Assembly (NCBI GenBank): GCA_910585685.1
Contig: CAJUEO010000007.1
Coordinates: 1 to 64,000, forward strand
Direction of reading: 5' to 3'
Source of the DNA: an uncultured Christensenella sp.
Lineage (GTDB): Bacteria; Bacillota; Clostridia; Christensenellales; Borkfalkiaceae
Length of the DNA stretch: 64,000 nt
A model generated the notes under the pieces. It saw only the letters and a program-made list of their open reading frames with translations, ran no database searches and was not told the DNA's origin. The first letter of the stretch is position 1, and each line of letters begins with the position of its first letter. Of the stretch, positions 50,592 through 59,120 are shown in pieces. The position numbers and the translations under genes were made by a program.

Positions 50592-50770
50592 TGATACTTA
50601 TTGTTATATGTACCTCGAAGCTTGCCGCGGTTTTTGAGCGACAAGCTTACTTTTATGTAAAAAAGTAGCGCTTACCGCACTGAAATTCGGTATTATTTAA
50701 CACCATAATATTATACTACTAAATTATAATTCGGGTAGACTGTATATTAGAATATGAAAGAGGTCTAATA

Positions 50771-51082
50771 ATGGTCGAAGAATTAATTGAAAGATTAAAG
50801 GTTTATATTAAAGACAGCGGCTTGACTATTTATAAGCTTACGATATTGGCGGATTTGTCGGAGAACACTATTTACAATTGGTTCAATAAAGGCGCCGAAC
50901 CTACGATAAGCGCACTGGAATCAATATGCAAAATATTAAAAATATCAATGGCAGAGTTGTTTTACGACGGCAAAGATGATATAATGTCTTATAAAGAGAG
51001 AGTTTTGTTGTCAAAATTCAAAACTTTATCAAACAAACAAAAAGATTTATTATTAAAACTTACAGAAGAATTAAAAACTTAA
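50771..51082 (+). CDS. XRE-family transcriptional regulator
   Basis: The 103-residue protein has an N-terminal helix-turn-helix (about 5-60) with GLTIYKLTILADLSENTIYNW and a short C-terminal helix. It lies 24 nt before the sigma factor gene and may control it. Its own upstream gap (50592-50770) holds a possible TATATT -10 box. Confidence 0.9.
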   Translation: MVEELIERLKVYIKDSGLTIYKLTILADLSENTIYNWFNKGAEPTISALESICKILKISMAELFYDGKDDIMSYKERVLLSKFKTLSNKQKDLLLKLTEELKT

Positions 51083-51106
51083 AATTTAACTAATGAGGAA
51101 GTACAG

Positions 51107-51640
51107 GTGTATTCGTATCATGAACATGTCAGTTCGATATTGCGGTCGTTGAAAAAGGGCAATAAAGAAAATGTAAAAGTTTTATTTGAAATCACTTACA
51201 ACCACCTAAAGTATATTGCTAAAAGATATGTTATAGATATAAAAGATTGCGAAGACGTTTTAATGGAAGCTTATTTAAAAGTGATTAAATATATCGATTC
51301 TTACAACGTCGAGTGTGACGGATATAACTGGTTGTGTAAAATTGTTCAAAACACGGCATATGATTTTAACGAAAAAGTAGAAATTAACGTATCGCTTGAA
51401 AATTTAATTGCCGACCGGTTGTTTTGCGAAAGCGTTAGTATCGAAGATTGTTTCGAGTCGATGAATTTGAACAATGAAATGCGCAAGTTGGAGCTTTACG
51501 ATAGACAGATAGTATTTTATAGGTTTATCTATGGCATGACTTTTGACGAAATAGCAATAAAACTGGGCAAAAGAAAATCTACCGTTCACAAGCAATATGT
51601 AAGAATTATGAAAGAATTAAAAATTTTATTGCGCGATTAG
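51107..51640 (+). CDS. ECF-type RNA polymerase sigma factor
   Basis: The 177-residue protein starts at GTG after GAGGAAG. Region 2 is the segment with CEDVLMEAYLKVIKYIDSYN and the WLCKIVQNTAYDF helix. Region 4 has LELYDRQIVFYRFIYGMTFDEIAIKLGKRKSTVHKQ. It lacks the long N-terminal part of primary sigma factors. The product may recognise the motif at 49830 and 51640. The stop is directly at motif B. Confidence 0.85.
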   Translation: MYSYHEHVSSILRSLKKGNKENVKVLFEITYNHLKYIAKRYVIDIKDCEDVLMEAYLKVIKYIDSYNVECDGYNWLCKIVQNTAYDFNEKVEINVSLENLIADRLFCESVSIEDCFESMNLNNEMRKLELYDRQIVFYRFIYGMTFDEIAIKLGKRKSTVHKQYVRIMKELKILLRD

Positions 51641-51679
51641 TGGACAAAACCTCTTTTTGTTATGTATATTAATTTAGTA
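51640..51679 (+). promoter_or_regulatory. ECF-like promoter motif B
   Basis: GTGGACAAAA (51640-51649) is followed after 11 nt by TATGTATATTAATTTAGTA (51661-51679). It matches motif A at 49830 and lies about 20 nt upstream of the peptidase gene. Confidence 0.55.
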
Positions 51680-51699
51680 AAACAAAAGAGGAGATTTTT

Positions 51700-52545
51700 A
51701 TGTTGAAAATTTTTAAAAAAAGCTGCGCTTTTGTTGCCATCGCTATATTATTGATTAATATAACGTGCGTATTCGGCACAGGCGCGACCTATGAAAGGAA
51801 CAGTCGTTATTCCGGCTACGGTGAGTACGAAGGAATGACTCCGTATGCCACCGAAATAAGCCGCGAAACTATTAATTATACTCGTCGTGAGTATGAAAAC
51901 ATAGAAACCACCAACGGTGTGCCTATGTATATGCCTACTGCCGGCTTAGAAAATGGATGCGGTTCGGTAGGCGGTGCTATAATAGTAGGTTTTTACGACA
52001 AGTATTACGAGAATTTAATTCCTAACTTTACTCCGCATTTATCTTCGGGCAAATATAAAAACGGTGACATTACATATGTGCCTCAGCTTATGAGGGATTT
52101 ATACACGCTTATGCGCACCAACGTTGACGACGTGGGCGTAAGCGAGCCTGACTGTATAGAGGGATTAAAACAATACGTTAAAGGCAAGGGATATTCAATT
52201 CAAGTAAACAGTATTCGCAGCGGCAGCGTTGTAGATGAAAGTTCATTGAAAAATTCCCTTAACAACAATAAACCCGTATTGCTTTTCTGCGATAGGACGG
52301 ATATTTATACCGTTGCAAGCAGCGGTACTAATACGGATTTAGTTGTAGGTACTAATTTAACTTCCGCTGGGCACATAGTTGTAGCATACGGATTTTATAC
52401 ACTTAAATACTATAATGGAAATACATTATTTAGAACGGACAAATATATAAACGTTGCAACCGGTTTATCAACATTAAAAAATATGTTTTTAAAAATTGAA
52501 TCTACCGATTGGTGCAACGGCGCATATTCTGTAGCCGTAAATTAG
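51700..52545 (+). CDS. Secreted C39-like (papain-fold) cysteine peptidase
   Basis: The 281-residue protein has an N-terminal signal peptide (about 1-27). The mature part has the likely nucleophile in NGCGSVGGAIIVGFYD and the catalytic histidine in SAGHIVVAYGF, the layout of C39-like peptidases. It is preceded by the ECF-like motif and AGAGGAG. The substrate is unknown; a processed neighbour or peptide signal is possible. Confidence 0.75.
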   Translation: MLKIFKKSCAFVAIAILLINITCVFGTGATYERNSRYSGYGEYEGMTPYATEISRETINYTRREYENIETTNGVPMYMPTAGLENGCGSVGGAIIVGFYDKYYENLIPNFTPHLSSGKYKNGDITYVPQLMRDLYTLMRTNVDDVGVSEPDCIEGLKQYVKGKGYSIQVNSIRSGSVVDESSLKNSLNNNKPVLLFCDRTDIYTVASSGTNTDLVVGTNLTSAGHIVVAYGFYTLKYYNGNTLFRTDKYINVATGLSTLKNMFLKIESTDWCNGAYSVAVN

Positions 52546-52554
52546 AGGAGGGCT

Positions 52555-53253
52555 ATGTCTAAAGAGCGTGATTTTCACAGATATATTGAAAATCAAAACA
52601 GAGAAGAAAAGGACGCAATGTGGAAAAAACTTGAAAGTCGCTTGGAAGAAGAAAGCGACAACGCGGAAAACTGCGGTGAAGTTTTAGTTTTGTCCAAAAA
52701 TAGAAGCTTTAGCTATGTAAAGTATGTTGCAATATCCTGTATAGTTGCGCTTTTTTTGGGTTTAACTGTTTTTCTTATTGTAAATTACGGCTTTAAAAAG
52801 AACGACGGTTTTATCGATACCGAAAACCGATATTGTACGTTTAACGACTATTACAAACAAGAAACTGTTACTACTATCAAGCAATACAATATAGAAAATA
52901 ATACGGATTTTCTGTTTTTCGACTTCTATGATTTTACTGAATATTATAGTTGTTCACAATTTAAGTTAAATGATACGGATGAAATAATTTGTCTGTATGA
53001 AGAGATTGTAGACGCTGACGGTGCGATTATAAGTTTATATGTAACAGATGATAAAACCGACTTAGATATATTAGAGTCATTTTCAACAAGTTGCGTCAAC
53101 AATGCTATTATCAATTCCGTTAATGTTAGTTGGGGCGTAGAGTTTGGTTTAGCGTATGCTAAATTTGAAAGTGAAGATAATTGCTATTATTTTAGCGTAG
53201 ATGTCGTTGAACAAGATTATATTTTACAGCTTGTAGAGATGCTGTTAAATTAA
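52555..53253 (+). CDS. Single-pass membrane protein, possible anti-sigma factor
   Basis: The 232-residue protein has a charged cytoplasmic N-terminus (about 1-55, E/K-rich), one membrane helix (about 56-78) and an extracytoplasmic part of about 150 residues rich in aromatic and acidic residues. The topology and its place after a sigma factor fit an anti-sigma factor, but no zinc-binding HxxxCxxC motif is present. It starts 9 nt after the peptidase gene. Confidence 0.6.
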   Translation: MSKERDFHRYIENQNREEKDAMWKKLESRLEEESDNAENCGEVLVLSKNRSFSYVKYVAISCIVALFLGLTVFLIVNYGFKKNDGFIDTENRYCTFNDYYKQETVTTIKQYNIENNTDFLFFDFYDFTEYYSCSQFKLNDTDEIICLYEEIVDADGAIISLYVTDDKTDLDILESFSTSCVNNAIINSVNVSWGVEFGLAYAKFESEDNCYYFSVDVVEQDYILQLVEMLLN

Positions 53254-53266
53254 ACAAACCCACTTC

Positions 53267-53297
53267 CACGGGCAGACTTTCGTCTGCCCGTGGTTTT
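53267..53297 (+). terminator. Terminator after the membrane protein gene
   Basis: CCACGGGCAGAC and GTCTGCCCGTGG form a perfect stem followed by TTTTATTT. Confidence 0.85.
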
Positions 53298-53339
53298 ATT
53301 TAAATTGACTATTTTTGAAAAGAAATATATAATTATAAT

Positions 53340-54509
53340 ATGTTTGCATTGCTAATTGCCATAATATATTTAAGCTTTATAAGTCTGGGATTGCCCGATT
53401 CGCTTTTGGGCGCGGCTTGGCCGGTAATGCGCATACAGTTTGACGCTCCGCTGTCCTTTGCCGGAATTATTTCCATGATAATTTGCGGTGGGACGATAGT
53501 TTCAAGTCTTTTAAGCGACAGACTTACAAAAAAGTTCGGCACGGGGCTTGTCACTGCGACAAGCGTAACTATGACTGCCGCTGCGCTGTTCTTGTTTTCG
53601 ATAAGCACTCAATATTGGATGCTTGTAATATTTGCAATACCATACGGGCTGGGCGCAGGCGGTGTGGACGCTTCGCTGAATAATTACGTTGCGCTGCATT
53701 TAAAGGCGCGGCATATGAGCTGGCTGCACTGTATGTGGGGCGTGGGCGCTGCCGTAAGTCCGTACATAATGAGCTTTGCCCTGACGGGCGGTTCGGGCTG
53801 GCAGCAGGGATATTTTATTGTCGCGGTAATTCAGATATCGCTTTCGGCGGCAATTTTTATAAGTCTGCCGCTCTGGAAAAAATGCGCAAAAAAAGAGGGT
53901 GCGGCTTCGGACGAACAGGTCAAAAGCCAACCCGTCAAGTTTAAAGAAATTTTTAAAATAAAGGGCGCGGTGGCGTGTTTTATATGCTTTTTCTGCTATT
54001 GCGCGCTCGAACAGACAACTATGCTTTGGGCAAGCAGCTTTATGATAAGCCACAACGGCATCACTGCGGAGGACGCGGCTAAGTTTGCAAGTCTGTTTTT
54101 TATAGGCATTACCGTCGGGCGTGCGATAAACGGGTTTTTGACGCTTAACTTTTCGGACAAAACGCTTATACGGTCGGGGCAGGCGCTCATTTTGCTGGGC
54201 ATAGTATTTGTTTTTATTCCCGATATTTCCACGCTGACTATTGCGGGGTTTATTATTATCGGGTTGGGGTGCGCGCCCGTGTATCCCTGTATCATTCATA
54301 TGACTCCGTCGCTATTCGGGGAGGATAAGTCGCAGGCAATGATTGGCGTGCAAATGGCAAGCGCGTACCTCGGCTCGTGTCTGGCGCCGCCCGTCTACGG
54401 GCTTGTGGCAAACCACATTTCCCCCGAGCTTTTGCCCGTATATCTTGTAATTTTTCTCGCGCTGATGGTTACTATGCACGAAGCGGTCGTCAAGCGAACT
54501 AAAAAGTAA
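53340..54509 (+). CDS. MFS transporter
   Basis: The 389-residue protein has about 12 membrane segments. The loop 2-3 motif is DRLTKKFGTG, and RHMSWLHCMWGVGAAVSPY fits sugar- or small-molecule-type MFS carriers. The substrate cannot be told. TATAAT-like boxes lie only a few bases before this ATG, so the leader would be very short or a later start is used. Confidence 0.85.
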   Translation: MFALLIAIIYLSFISLGLPDSLLGAAWPVMRIQFDAPLSFAGIISMIICGGTIVSSLLSDRLTKKFGTGLVTATSVTMTAAALFLFSISTQYWMLVIFAIPYGLGAGGVDASLNNYVALHLKARHMSWLHCMWGVGAAVSPYIMSFALTGGSGWQQGYFIVAVIQISLSAAIFISLPLWKKCAKKEGAASDEQVKSQPVKFKEIFKIKGAVACFICFFCYCALEQTTMLWASSFMISHNGITAEDAAKFASLFFIGITVGRAINGFLTLNFSDKTLIRSGQALILLGIVFVFIPDISTLTIAGFIIIGLGCAPVYPCIIHMTPSLFGEDKSQAMIGVQMASAYLGSCLAPPVYGLVANHISPELLPVYLVIFLALMVTMHEAVVKRTKK

Positions 54510-54511
54510 TT

Positions 54512-54552
54512 TAAAAGCAGCAAGTCGGAAGTTGCGCCGACTTGCTGCTTTT
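54512..54552. terminator. Terminator after the MFS gene
   Basis: AAAGCAGCAAGTCGG and CCGACTTGCTGCTTT form a long stem between convergent genes. Confidence 0.8.
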
Positions 54553-54554
54553 CT

Positions 54555-55100
54555 TTATTCTGTAAATAATTGGTCGGATAATTGTACAAAAATATCCGTC
54601 ATATTTGTAAAAAAATGGTCCGCCCCGACAACGGTTGTTGTTCGGACGTTGAACTTTTTCGGCACGAGGGGAAGAAAGGGGCGGCTTGAATCTCTTTCTC
54701 CGACGGCTATAAGCATTTTTTCTCCGTTGAAATTTAGTACGCCGTTTTTTGTTCGGTCAATGTTGAGGTTCAATACGGGGTTTACCGCTACTACCCTTTT
54801 GATTTCGGGGAAAAGATAGGAATAGCAAATAGCGAGGTTTGCGCCTGCGGAATTGCCGAAAACGTATATTTTTTGGGGGTTGATTTGCGAGTAGACGCAA
54901 TTTACTGCATTTTCGAACACTGCCGCAGGGTTGTCCCAGCAATCTTCGGGGGTTGCGACGACAAAGATCGAAGCGTTGCGCTCTTTGTTAAGTTTTTCGG
55001 CTATCATTGCGTACTTGCTGTCATAGCCCACGGTGTTGCCGCCAAGCCCCGTAAAAATAAGTACGGCTTCGGCGCCGCCTCTGTAAAAGTCAACCTGCAT
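54555..55100 (-). CDS. Alpha/beta hydrolase-like protein
   Basis: The 181-residue protein has the nucleophile elbow FGNSAGA, a later acid in GERDSS and a histidine in GADHFF, the order of a Ser-Asp-His triad. It is short for the fold and lacks a lid domain. The N-terminal part contains IFTGLGGNTVGYDSKY. The substrate is unknown. Confidence 0.75.
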   Translation of the reverse strand: MQVDFYRGGAEAVLIFTGLGGNTVGYDSKYAMIAEKLNKERNASIFVVATPEDCWDNPAAVFENAVNCVYSQINPQKIYVFGNSAGANLAICYSYLFPEIKRVVAVNPVLNLNIDRTKNGVLNFNGEKMLIAVGERDSSRPFLPLVPKKFNVRTTTVVGADHFFTNMTDIFVQLSDQLFTE

Positions 55101-55210
55101 ACAGGCATTATAGCAGAATATACAGGTTAAAACAACAGTTTAAGAGGGGGAATTTTTTGACAAACCCAACAAGTATATGCTATAATAAGTTATAATTTGA
55201 TAGGTGTATT

Positions 55211-55414
55211 ATGGAATTCTCGAAATTTTGCCTCGAAACAAGGTTAAAGCTTAATTTAAGTCAGGAAATGTTGGCGCGAAAGCTAAACGTGTCTTTTGCT
55301 ACAATCAACCGCTGGGAGAACGGTAAAACCCTTCCTCAAAAGTTGACTTTATATCGCTTCGAAAAGTTCTGCAAAGAAAACGATATCGAGTTCGTTGCAA
55401 CCTTAACACTTTGA
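55211..55414 (+). CDS. Small XRE-type helix-turn-helix regulator
   Basis: The 67-residue protein has one helix-turn-helix, LNLSQEMLARKLNVSFATINRWENG, and ends near residue 67. Such proteins often precede restriction-modification genes. The following gene is a truncated type III methyltransferase. Confidence 0.85.
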   Translation: MEFSKFCLETRLKLNLSQEMLARKLNVSFATINRWENGKTLPQKLTLYRFEKFCKENDIEFVATLTL

Positions 55415-55440
55415 AAAAACTATTGAGAGGAGATATTATA

Positions 55441-55653
55441 ATGCCAAATAAATTAGAGCTCACTTGGGTTGGCAAAGAAAAAGAATTGAAAGTCGAACCG
55501 AGGATATTGATTGAAAATCCCGATTTAAGCAATACGGCGCAGGACAAAAACACCGAGAATATTATAATTCACGGGGATAATTTGCTTGCCCTCAAAGCGT
55601 TGGAAAGCAAGTATGCGGGACAAGTTAAATGTATATATATCGACCCGCCCTAA
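55441..55653 (+). pseudogene. Truncated type III DNA methyltransferase (Mod), N-terminal part
   Basis: ATG at 55441 follows AGGAGA. The 70-residue product has the N-terminal region of type III Mod proteins (NIIIHGDNLLALKALESKYAGQVKCIYIDPP) and stops right after DPP, where the catalytic DPPY motif should be completed. The rest of the methyltransferase and the res gene are gone. It cannot be active. Confidence 0.85.
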
Positions 55654-55780
55654 ATCTCTTGCAAGAGTCTTGCTTCCGATTATGCGAGAATATCTGTCGT
55701 CTGAAAAGGGACAAAAAGACGTTGCCGAATGTCAACAATCACAATTGAATAAACTATCGAATAATAAAGAATCCCGTTAA
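55646..55780 (+). pseudogene. Unrecognised C-terminal gene remnant
   Basis: In another frame from the Mod stop, about 43 residues, starting PKSLARVLLPIMREYL and ending NNKESR, look like the C-terminal end of a protein whose front is lost. No family could be assigned. The rest of the gap to 56014 holds only the terminators listed. Confidence 0.4.
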
Positions 55781-55891
55781 ATGGTATAGGGATAACGTCT
55801 GTAAAGACGGAACACGGAAAACCGCCGGAGCGAGCGGTATATAAATGGAAGATTATTAAGTTATTCCGTACATAATCTGATAGAAACGGCA

Positions 55892-55930
55892 AGCGGCAGA
55901 GCCAAATTTTTGGCTCTGCCGCTATTTTTA
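55892..55930 (+). terminator. Terminator downstream of the Mod remnants
   Basis: AGCGGCAGAGCCAAA and TTTGGCTCTGCCGCT form a strong hairpin followed by ATTTTTATTT. Confidence 0.75.
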
Positions 55931-55954
55931 TTTACAGAATTTTTCGTATTCTTC

Positions 55955-56008
55955 TATAAAAACAAATAATCCGAACGTCTTGCGAATTACGAAGAAGTTC
56001 GAATTATT
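55955..56008 (-). terminator. Terminator of tRNA-Gln
   Basis: On the minus strand AATAATTCGAAC pairs with GTTCGGATTATT and is followed by TTTGTTTTT. Confidence 0.6.
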
Positions 56009-56014
56009 ACAATG

Positions 56015-56089
56015 TGGCTGGGGCGAAGTGATTCGAACACCCGAATGACGGAGTCAGAGTCCGTTGCCTTACCGCTTGGCGACGCCCCA
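56015..56089 (-). tRNA. tRNA-Gln(CUG)
   Basis: The acceptor TGGGGCG pairs with CGCCCCA, with discriminator G and encoded CCA. The anticodon stem CGGA/TCCG encloses a loop with anticodon CTG. The sequence type (GCCAAGCGGTAAGGCAACGG) is typical of tRNA-Gln. A promoter lies upstream. Confidence 0.93.
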
Positions 56090-56122
56090 ATATTGAAAAT
56101 CGAAAAACCCGATTACTCAACT

Positions 56123-56151
56123 ATTATATATTTATTGAGAAAAAATTACAA
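56123..56151 (-). promoter_or_regulatory. Promoter of tRNA-Gln
   Basis: On the minus strand TTGTAA and a perfect TATAAT are 17 nt apart, about 35 nt upstream of the tRNA. Confidence 0.6.
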
Positions 56152-56184
56152 GCGTTTTTAGCCGTGTTTTGTCAAATTTTTAAC

Positions 56185-56883
56185 TCAATTTTCAGCTTTG
56201 TATTCTACGGATGCGGCAGTAACCAAATAAACCGCGCTTGCTTCGCAGGTCAAAAGCACACTGCAAATTTCGTTTGCGGTAGCGCCCGTTGTCAGAACGT
56301 CGTCCACCAAAATAAGTTTCTTGCCGTAAACTTCGCTTTTTTGCGCTTTGAAGCAGCCCCTTAAGTTGTCCTCGCGCTCTTTGCGAGTAAGCGTTTTCTG
56401 CTGTTTGGTGCTTTTGACTTTTTCCAGCGCATTTTCCAAGACGGGTATGCCCGTTCTCTTTGAAATTGCCGATGCAAGCAGTTTTGCCTGATTATAGCCG
56501 CGCTTGCGCACGTCGGACTTCAACATGGGCGTAAATACCAGTGCGTCGCAATTTGGCAGTTGAGCAATTTTTGCCGTCATCAAGTCTGCAAAATATTCCT
56601 TCAAATATCCGCTGCCGTTCTTGAATTTATGGACGAGCACGGCGGAGTTGTCGCAATAAACCAGCGCGGAGACGCCTGCGGCAAACTTGGGCGGCTCGTA
56701 CTTGCAGTCGAGGCAAATTTCGGGGCGCACGGTCTTTCTGCCGCAAACGGGACAGGTAACGCCGTCGTTAAACCGCATATCTTTAAAACAACTTTTGCAT
56801 AGGTTGTTCCCGAAAGTTTCAACGCCGCAAATATCGCAGGTTAAGTTTCTTGGAAACAGTTTGTTTAACAATAAATCGAACAT
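56185..56883 (-). CDS. comF: ComF-family phosphoribosyltransferase-like protein
   Basis: The 232-residue protein has N-terminal zinc-finger cysteines (CDICGVETFGNNLCKSC, CPVCGRK, CLDC) and a C-terminal phosphoribosyltransferase domain with ILVDDVLTTGATANE. ComF (ComFC) takes part in DNA uptake. It lies 31 nt downstream of ktrA and may be the last gene of that operon. No comFA is near. Confidence 0.9.
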   Translation of the reverse strand: MFDLLLNKLFPRNLTCDICGVETFGNNLCKSCFKDMRFNDGVTCPVCGRKTVRPEICLDCKYEPPKFAAGVSALVYCDNSAVLVHKFKNGSGYLKEYFADLMTAKIAQLPNCDALVFTPMLKSDVRKRGYNQAKLLASAISKRTGIPVLENALEKVKSTKQQKTLTRKEREDNLRGCFKAQKSEVYGKKLILVDDVLTTGATANEICSVLLTCEASAVYLVTAASVEYKAEN

Positions 56884-56914
56884 TAAACCGTTGTCAAAGC
56901 GAAATGCGCTTAAA

Positions 56915-57568
56915 TTACTTTTTCTTGTTGGTAAAAGCTATTATTTTTTCGGTATTGCCGAATATTACCATCTTGTCGTGCTCCTCGAAAACCGTGTCGG
57001 GGGTGGGCATGGGCATAATGTTGTTGGCTTTTTTTATTGTCAGTATGTTTATGTCGTATATTGCGCGTGCGTTTACTTCGCGTATCGATTTGCCTATCCA
57101 TTTTGTGGGAACGGCAATTTCAAAAATAGAGTAGGTCGAGTCAAGCTCGATATAGTCGTAAACGTTTTGCGCGTTGAGCTTTACGGCAAGTTTTTCCGCG
57201 GTGTCGCGGTTGGGATAAATAACTTCGTCGGCGCCGGCGCGCAACAAGAATTTTTTCTGTATTTCGGTGTTTGCCTTTGAAATTATATACTTAGCGTTGA
57301 AGTCGCGCAGTAGCGAAGTAATTTCAAGCGAACTTTGAAAGTCGTCCGCAATAGTTACGACGCAGGCGTCATACGAGGGTATGTCGAGGGACTTTAAGTT
57401 GTCCTCGTTCATACAGTTGGCTATGACCGCGCCTGTGTATTTGGGTGCAAGCGTATTGATAATGTTCTCGTCCTTGTCGACAATCATAACGTCGTCGCCC
57501 ATATTTACGAGTTTATTGCCCAATATTTGCCCGAATTGTCCCATTCCGATTAGTAAAACGTTCTTCAT
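56915..57568 (-). CDS. ktrA: Ktr/Trk potassium uptake regulatory subunit (RCK domain)
   Basis: The 217-residue protein has an RCK N domain with the nucleotide-binding loop VLLIGMGQFGQILG and the acidic residue in MIVDKDEN. An RCK C domain follows (about 140-217). It gates the membrane channel subunit encoded just upstream (3 nt gap). Confidence 0.94.
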   Translation of the reverse strand: MKNVLLIGMGQFGQILGNKLVNMGDDVMIVDKDENIINTLAPKYTGAVIANCMNEDNLKSLDIPSYDACVVTIADDFQSSLEITSLLRDFNAKYIISKANTEIQKKFLLRAGADEVIYPNRDTAEKLAVKLNAQNVYDYIELDSTYSIFEIAVPTKWIGKSIREVNARAIYDINILTIKKANNIMPMPTPDTVFEEHDKMVIFGNTEKIIAFTNKKK

Positions 57569-57571
57569 AAA

Positions 57572-58936
57572 TTATCCTATTAAAAGCGAATCTACGGGTT
57601 TACGCAGTTCACCGACTTTTTGTTTTCCTCCGAGCGCGAGCGCGAGGGTTAAAATGCCGACTCTTCCGGCATACATTAAGAAAATCAATATTATTTTTGC
57701 GGCAATTCCCAAAGTAGCTGTGCAGGATTGACCGTCAATACTCAAACTAAGTCCCGTGTTGGTAAGTGCGGAAGTGCACTCGAACAGCGCCGCTTTCGAA
57801 GTTAAATCCGGCTCGAATGCGCATATAAGCAGCGCGGAAGTGACGATAATCACAAGACAAGCCGCAAAAATTGCAAGCGCCTGGGAGAGTAGCGAGTGTT
57901 CGATTCTCTTATTGCCGATATTGATATCTCTGCGCCCCCTGAATGCTGCGAGCATTCCCACCAGAATTACCGAAAAAGTGCCGACTTTAATCCCTCCGGC
58001 AGTCGAACCCGAGCTGCCGCCGATAAACATAAGGCTGACTGCAAGAATGTAGCCGCTTTCGGACAGAGTTTCGGGCGCGGTGGTGAAAAAGCCAGCCGTT
58101 CGCATAGTCGTTGCGTTAAAGAACGATGCGAGCAGTTTTTCCCCGAAGTGGTAATTTGCATAGTTCTCGTTGTTCCACTCGAAAATAAGAAACAGCCCCG
58201 TGGACGATATTAAAATTATGAGGGAGATAAGAAGAACTACCTTAGTGTTTAACTGAAACTTTTTTATTTTGCATTTGCAGTCCAAAACGTCGCTCCAAAC
58301 GCAAAAACCCAGACCGCCGAGAATAATCAACGCGCATACCGTAAGGCTGACGAGAGGGTCTGTGGCATAGTTGCTTAAAGAACTTCCGCCCACGGCTCCC
58401 ATTAAATCGAATCCTGCGTTACAGAAGGCGGAAATGGAGTGCCAAATCGAGTAATAAATGCCCGTTGCCGCGCCGAAATCGGGAATGAACCTTATACACA
58501 GCAGACAGGCGCCCAAAAACTCGAACAGTACAGTTCCGAGGAAAATGCGCTTTATAAGCACGAAAAGTCCCGTGTACTTATTGCTGCCGCCTGCGTCGAG
58601 AAGCATTACCTTGCGTTCGTACAGCCCGATATTGTGCTTTATCAGCATAAGCATAGACGACACCAAGGTCATAAATCCTATTCCGCCAAGCTGAATCAAT
58701 AGCAGTATCACAAGCTGACCGAACAGCGACCAATGCGTGCCGGTGTCGTAGGTGACAAGCCCCGTTATAAACGTTGCCGACGACGAGGTAAACAGCGCGT
58801 TTATATATGAAGTTGAATTGCCTTCGGCGGTTGCGAAAGGCAGAATTAATAAAATGCTGCCGATAAGCATTACGCCGAGGTATCCGATGGCTAAATATTG
58901 CCAGGCGGAAATTTTCAAACCGAATTTCTTTTTCAT
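57572..58936 (-). CDS. ktrB: Ktr/Trk potassium channel subunit
   Basis: The 454-residue start is placed at 58936, because an earlier ATG at 58960 overlaps the promoter. The protein has the repeated M1-P-M2 units of TrkH/KtrB with P-loop segments such as SSSATFITGLV and HSISAFCNAGFD, and a later GGSSGSTAGGIK segment. It forms the K+-conducting pore with KtrA. Confidence 0.94.
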   Translation of the reverse strand: MKKKFGLKISAWQYLAIGYLGVMLIGSILLILPFATAEGNSTSYINALFTSSSATFITGLVTYDTGTHWSLFGQLVILLLIQLGGIGFMTLVSSMLMLIKHNIGLYERKVMLLDAGGSNKYTGLFVLIKRIFLGTVLFEFLGACLLCIRFIPDFGAATGIYYSIWHSISAFCNAGFDLMGAVGGSSLSNYATDPLVSLTVCALIILGGLGFCVWSDVLDCKCKIKKFQLNTKVVLLISLIILISSTGLFLIFEWNNENYANYHFGEKLLASFFNATTMRTAGFFTTAPETLSESGYILAVSLMFIGGSSGSTAGGIKVGTFSVILVGMLAAFRGRRDINIGNKRIEHSLLSQALAIFAACLVIIVTSALLICAFEPDLTSKAALFECTSALTNTGLSLSIDGQSCTATLGIAAKIILIFLMYAGRVGILTLALALGGKQKVGELRKPVDSLLIG

Positions 58937-58950
58937 TGTTAGTTGTGACA

Positions 58951-58979
58951 ATTTTAGCATACGTCAATATGCTTGTCAA
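58951..58979 (-). promoter_or_regulatory. Promoter of ktrB-ktrA-comF
   Basis: On the minus strand TTGACA (58974-58979) and TAAAAT (58951-58956) are 17 nt apart. This places transcription start downstream of the first in-frame ATG. Confidence 0.6.
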
Positions 58980-59120
58980 CCAAAAGCTTACGTTATACAC
59001 TTATGTGTAAAATTTATGAATACTTTTTAATTTATTTAAAAATCTTTGCATTTTGCGCCGCTATATGCTAATATTATAATGGTTGAATTTAAAATTACTC
59101 AATTAAGGCGCATTTTAATT

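Noticed and set aside
58980..59120. T-box leader before trpS
   Set aside because: The gap is too short, and no stem I, T-box sequence or terminator was seen.
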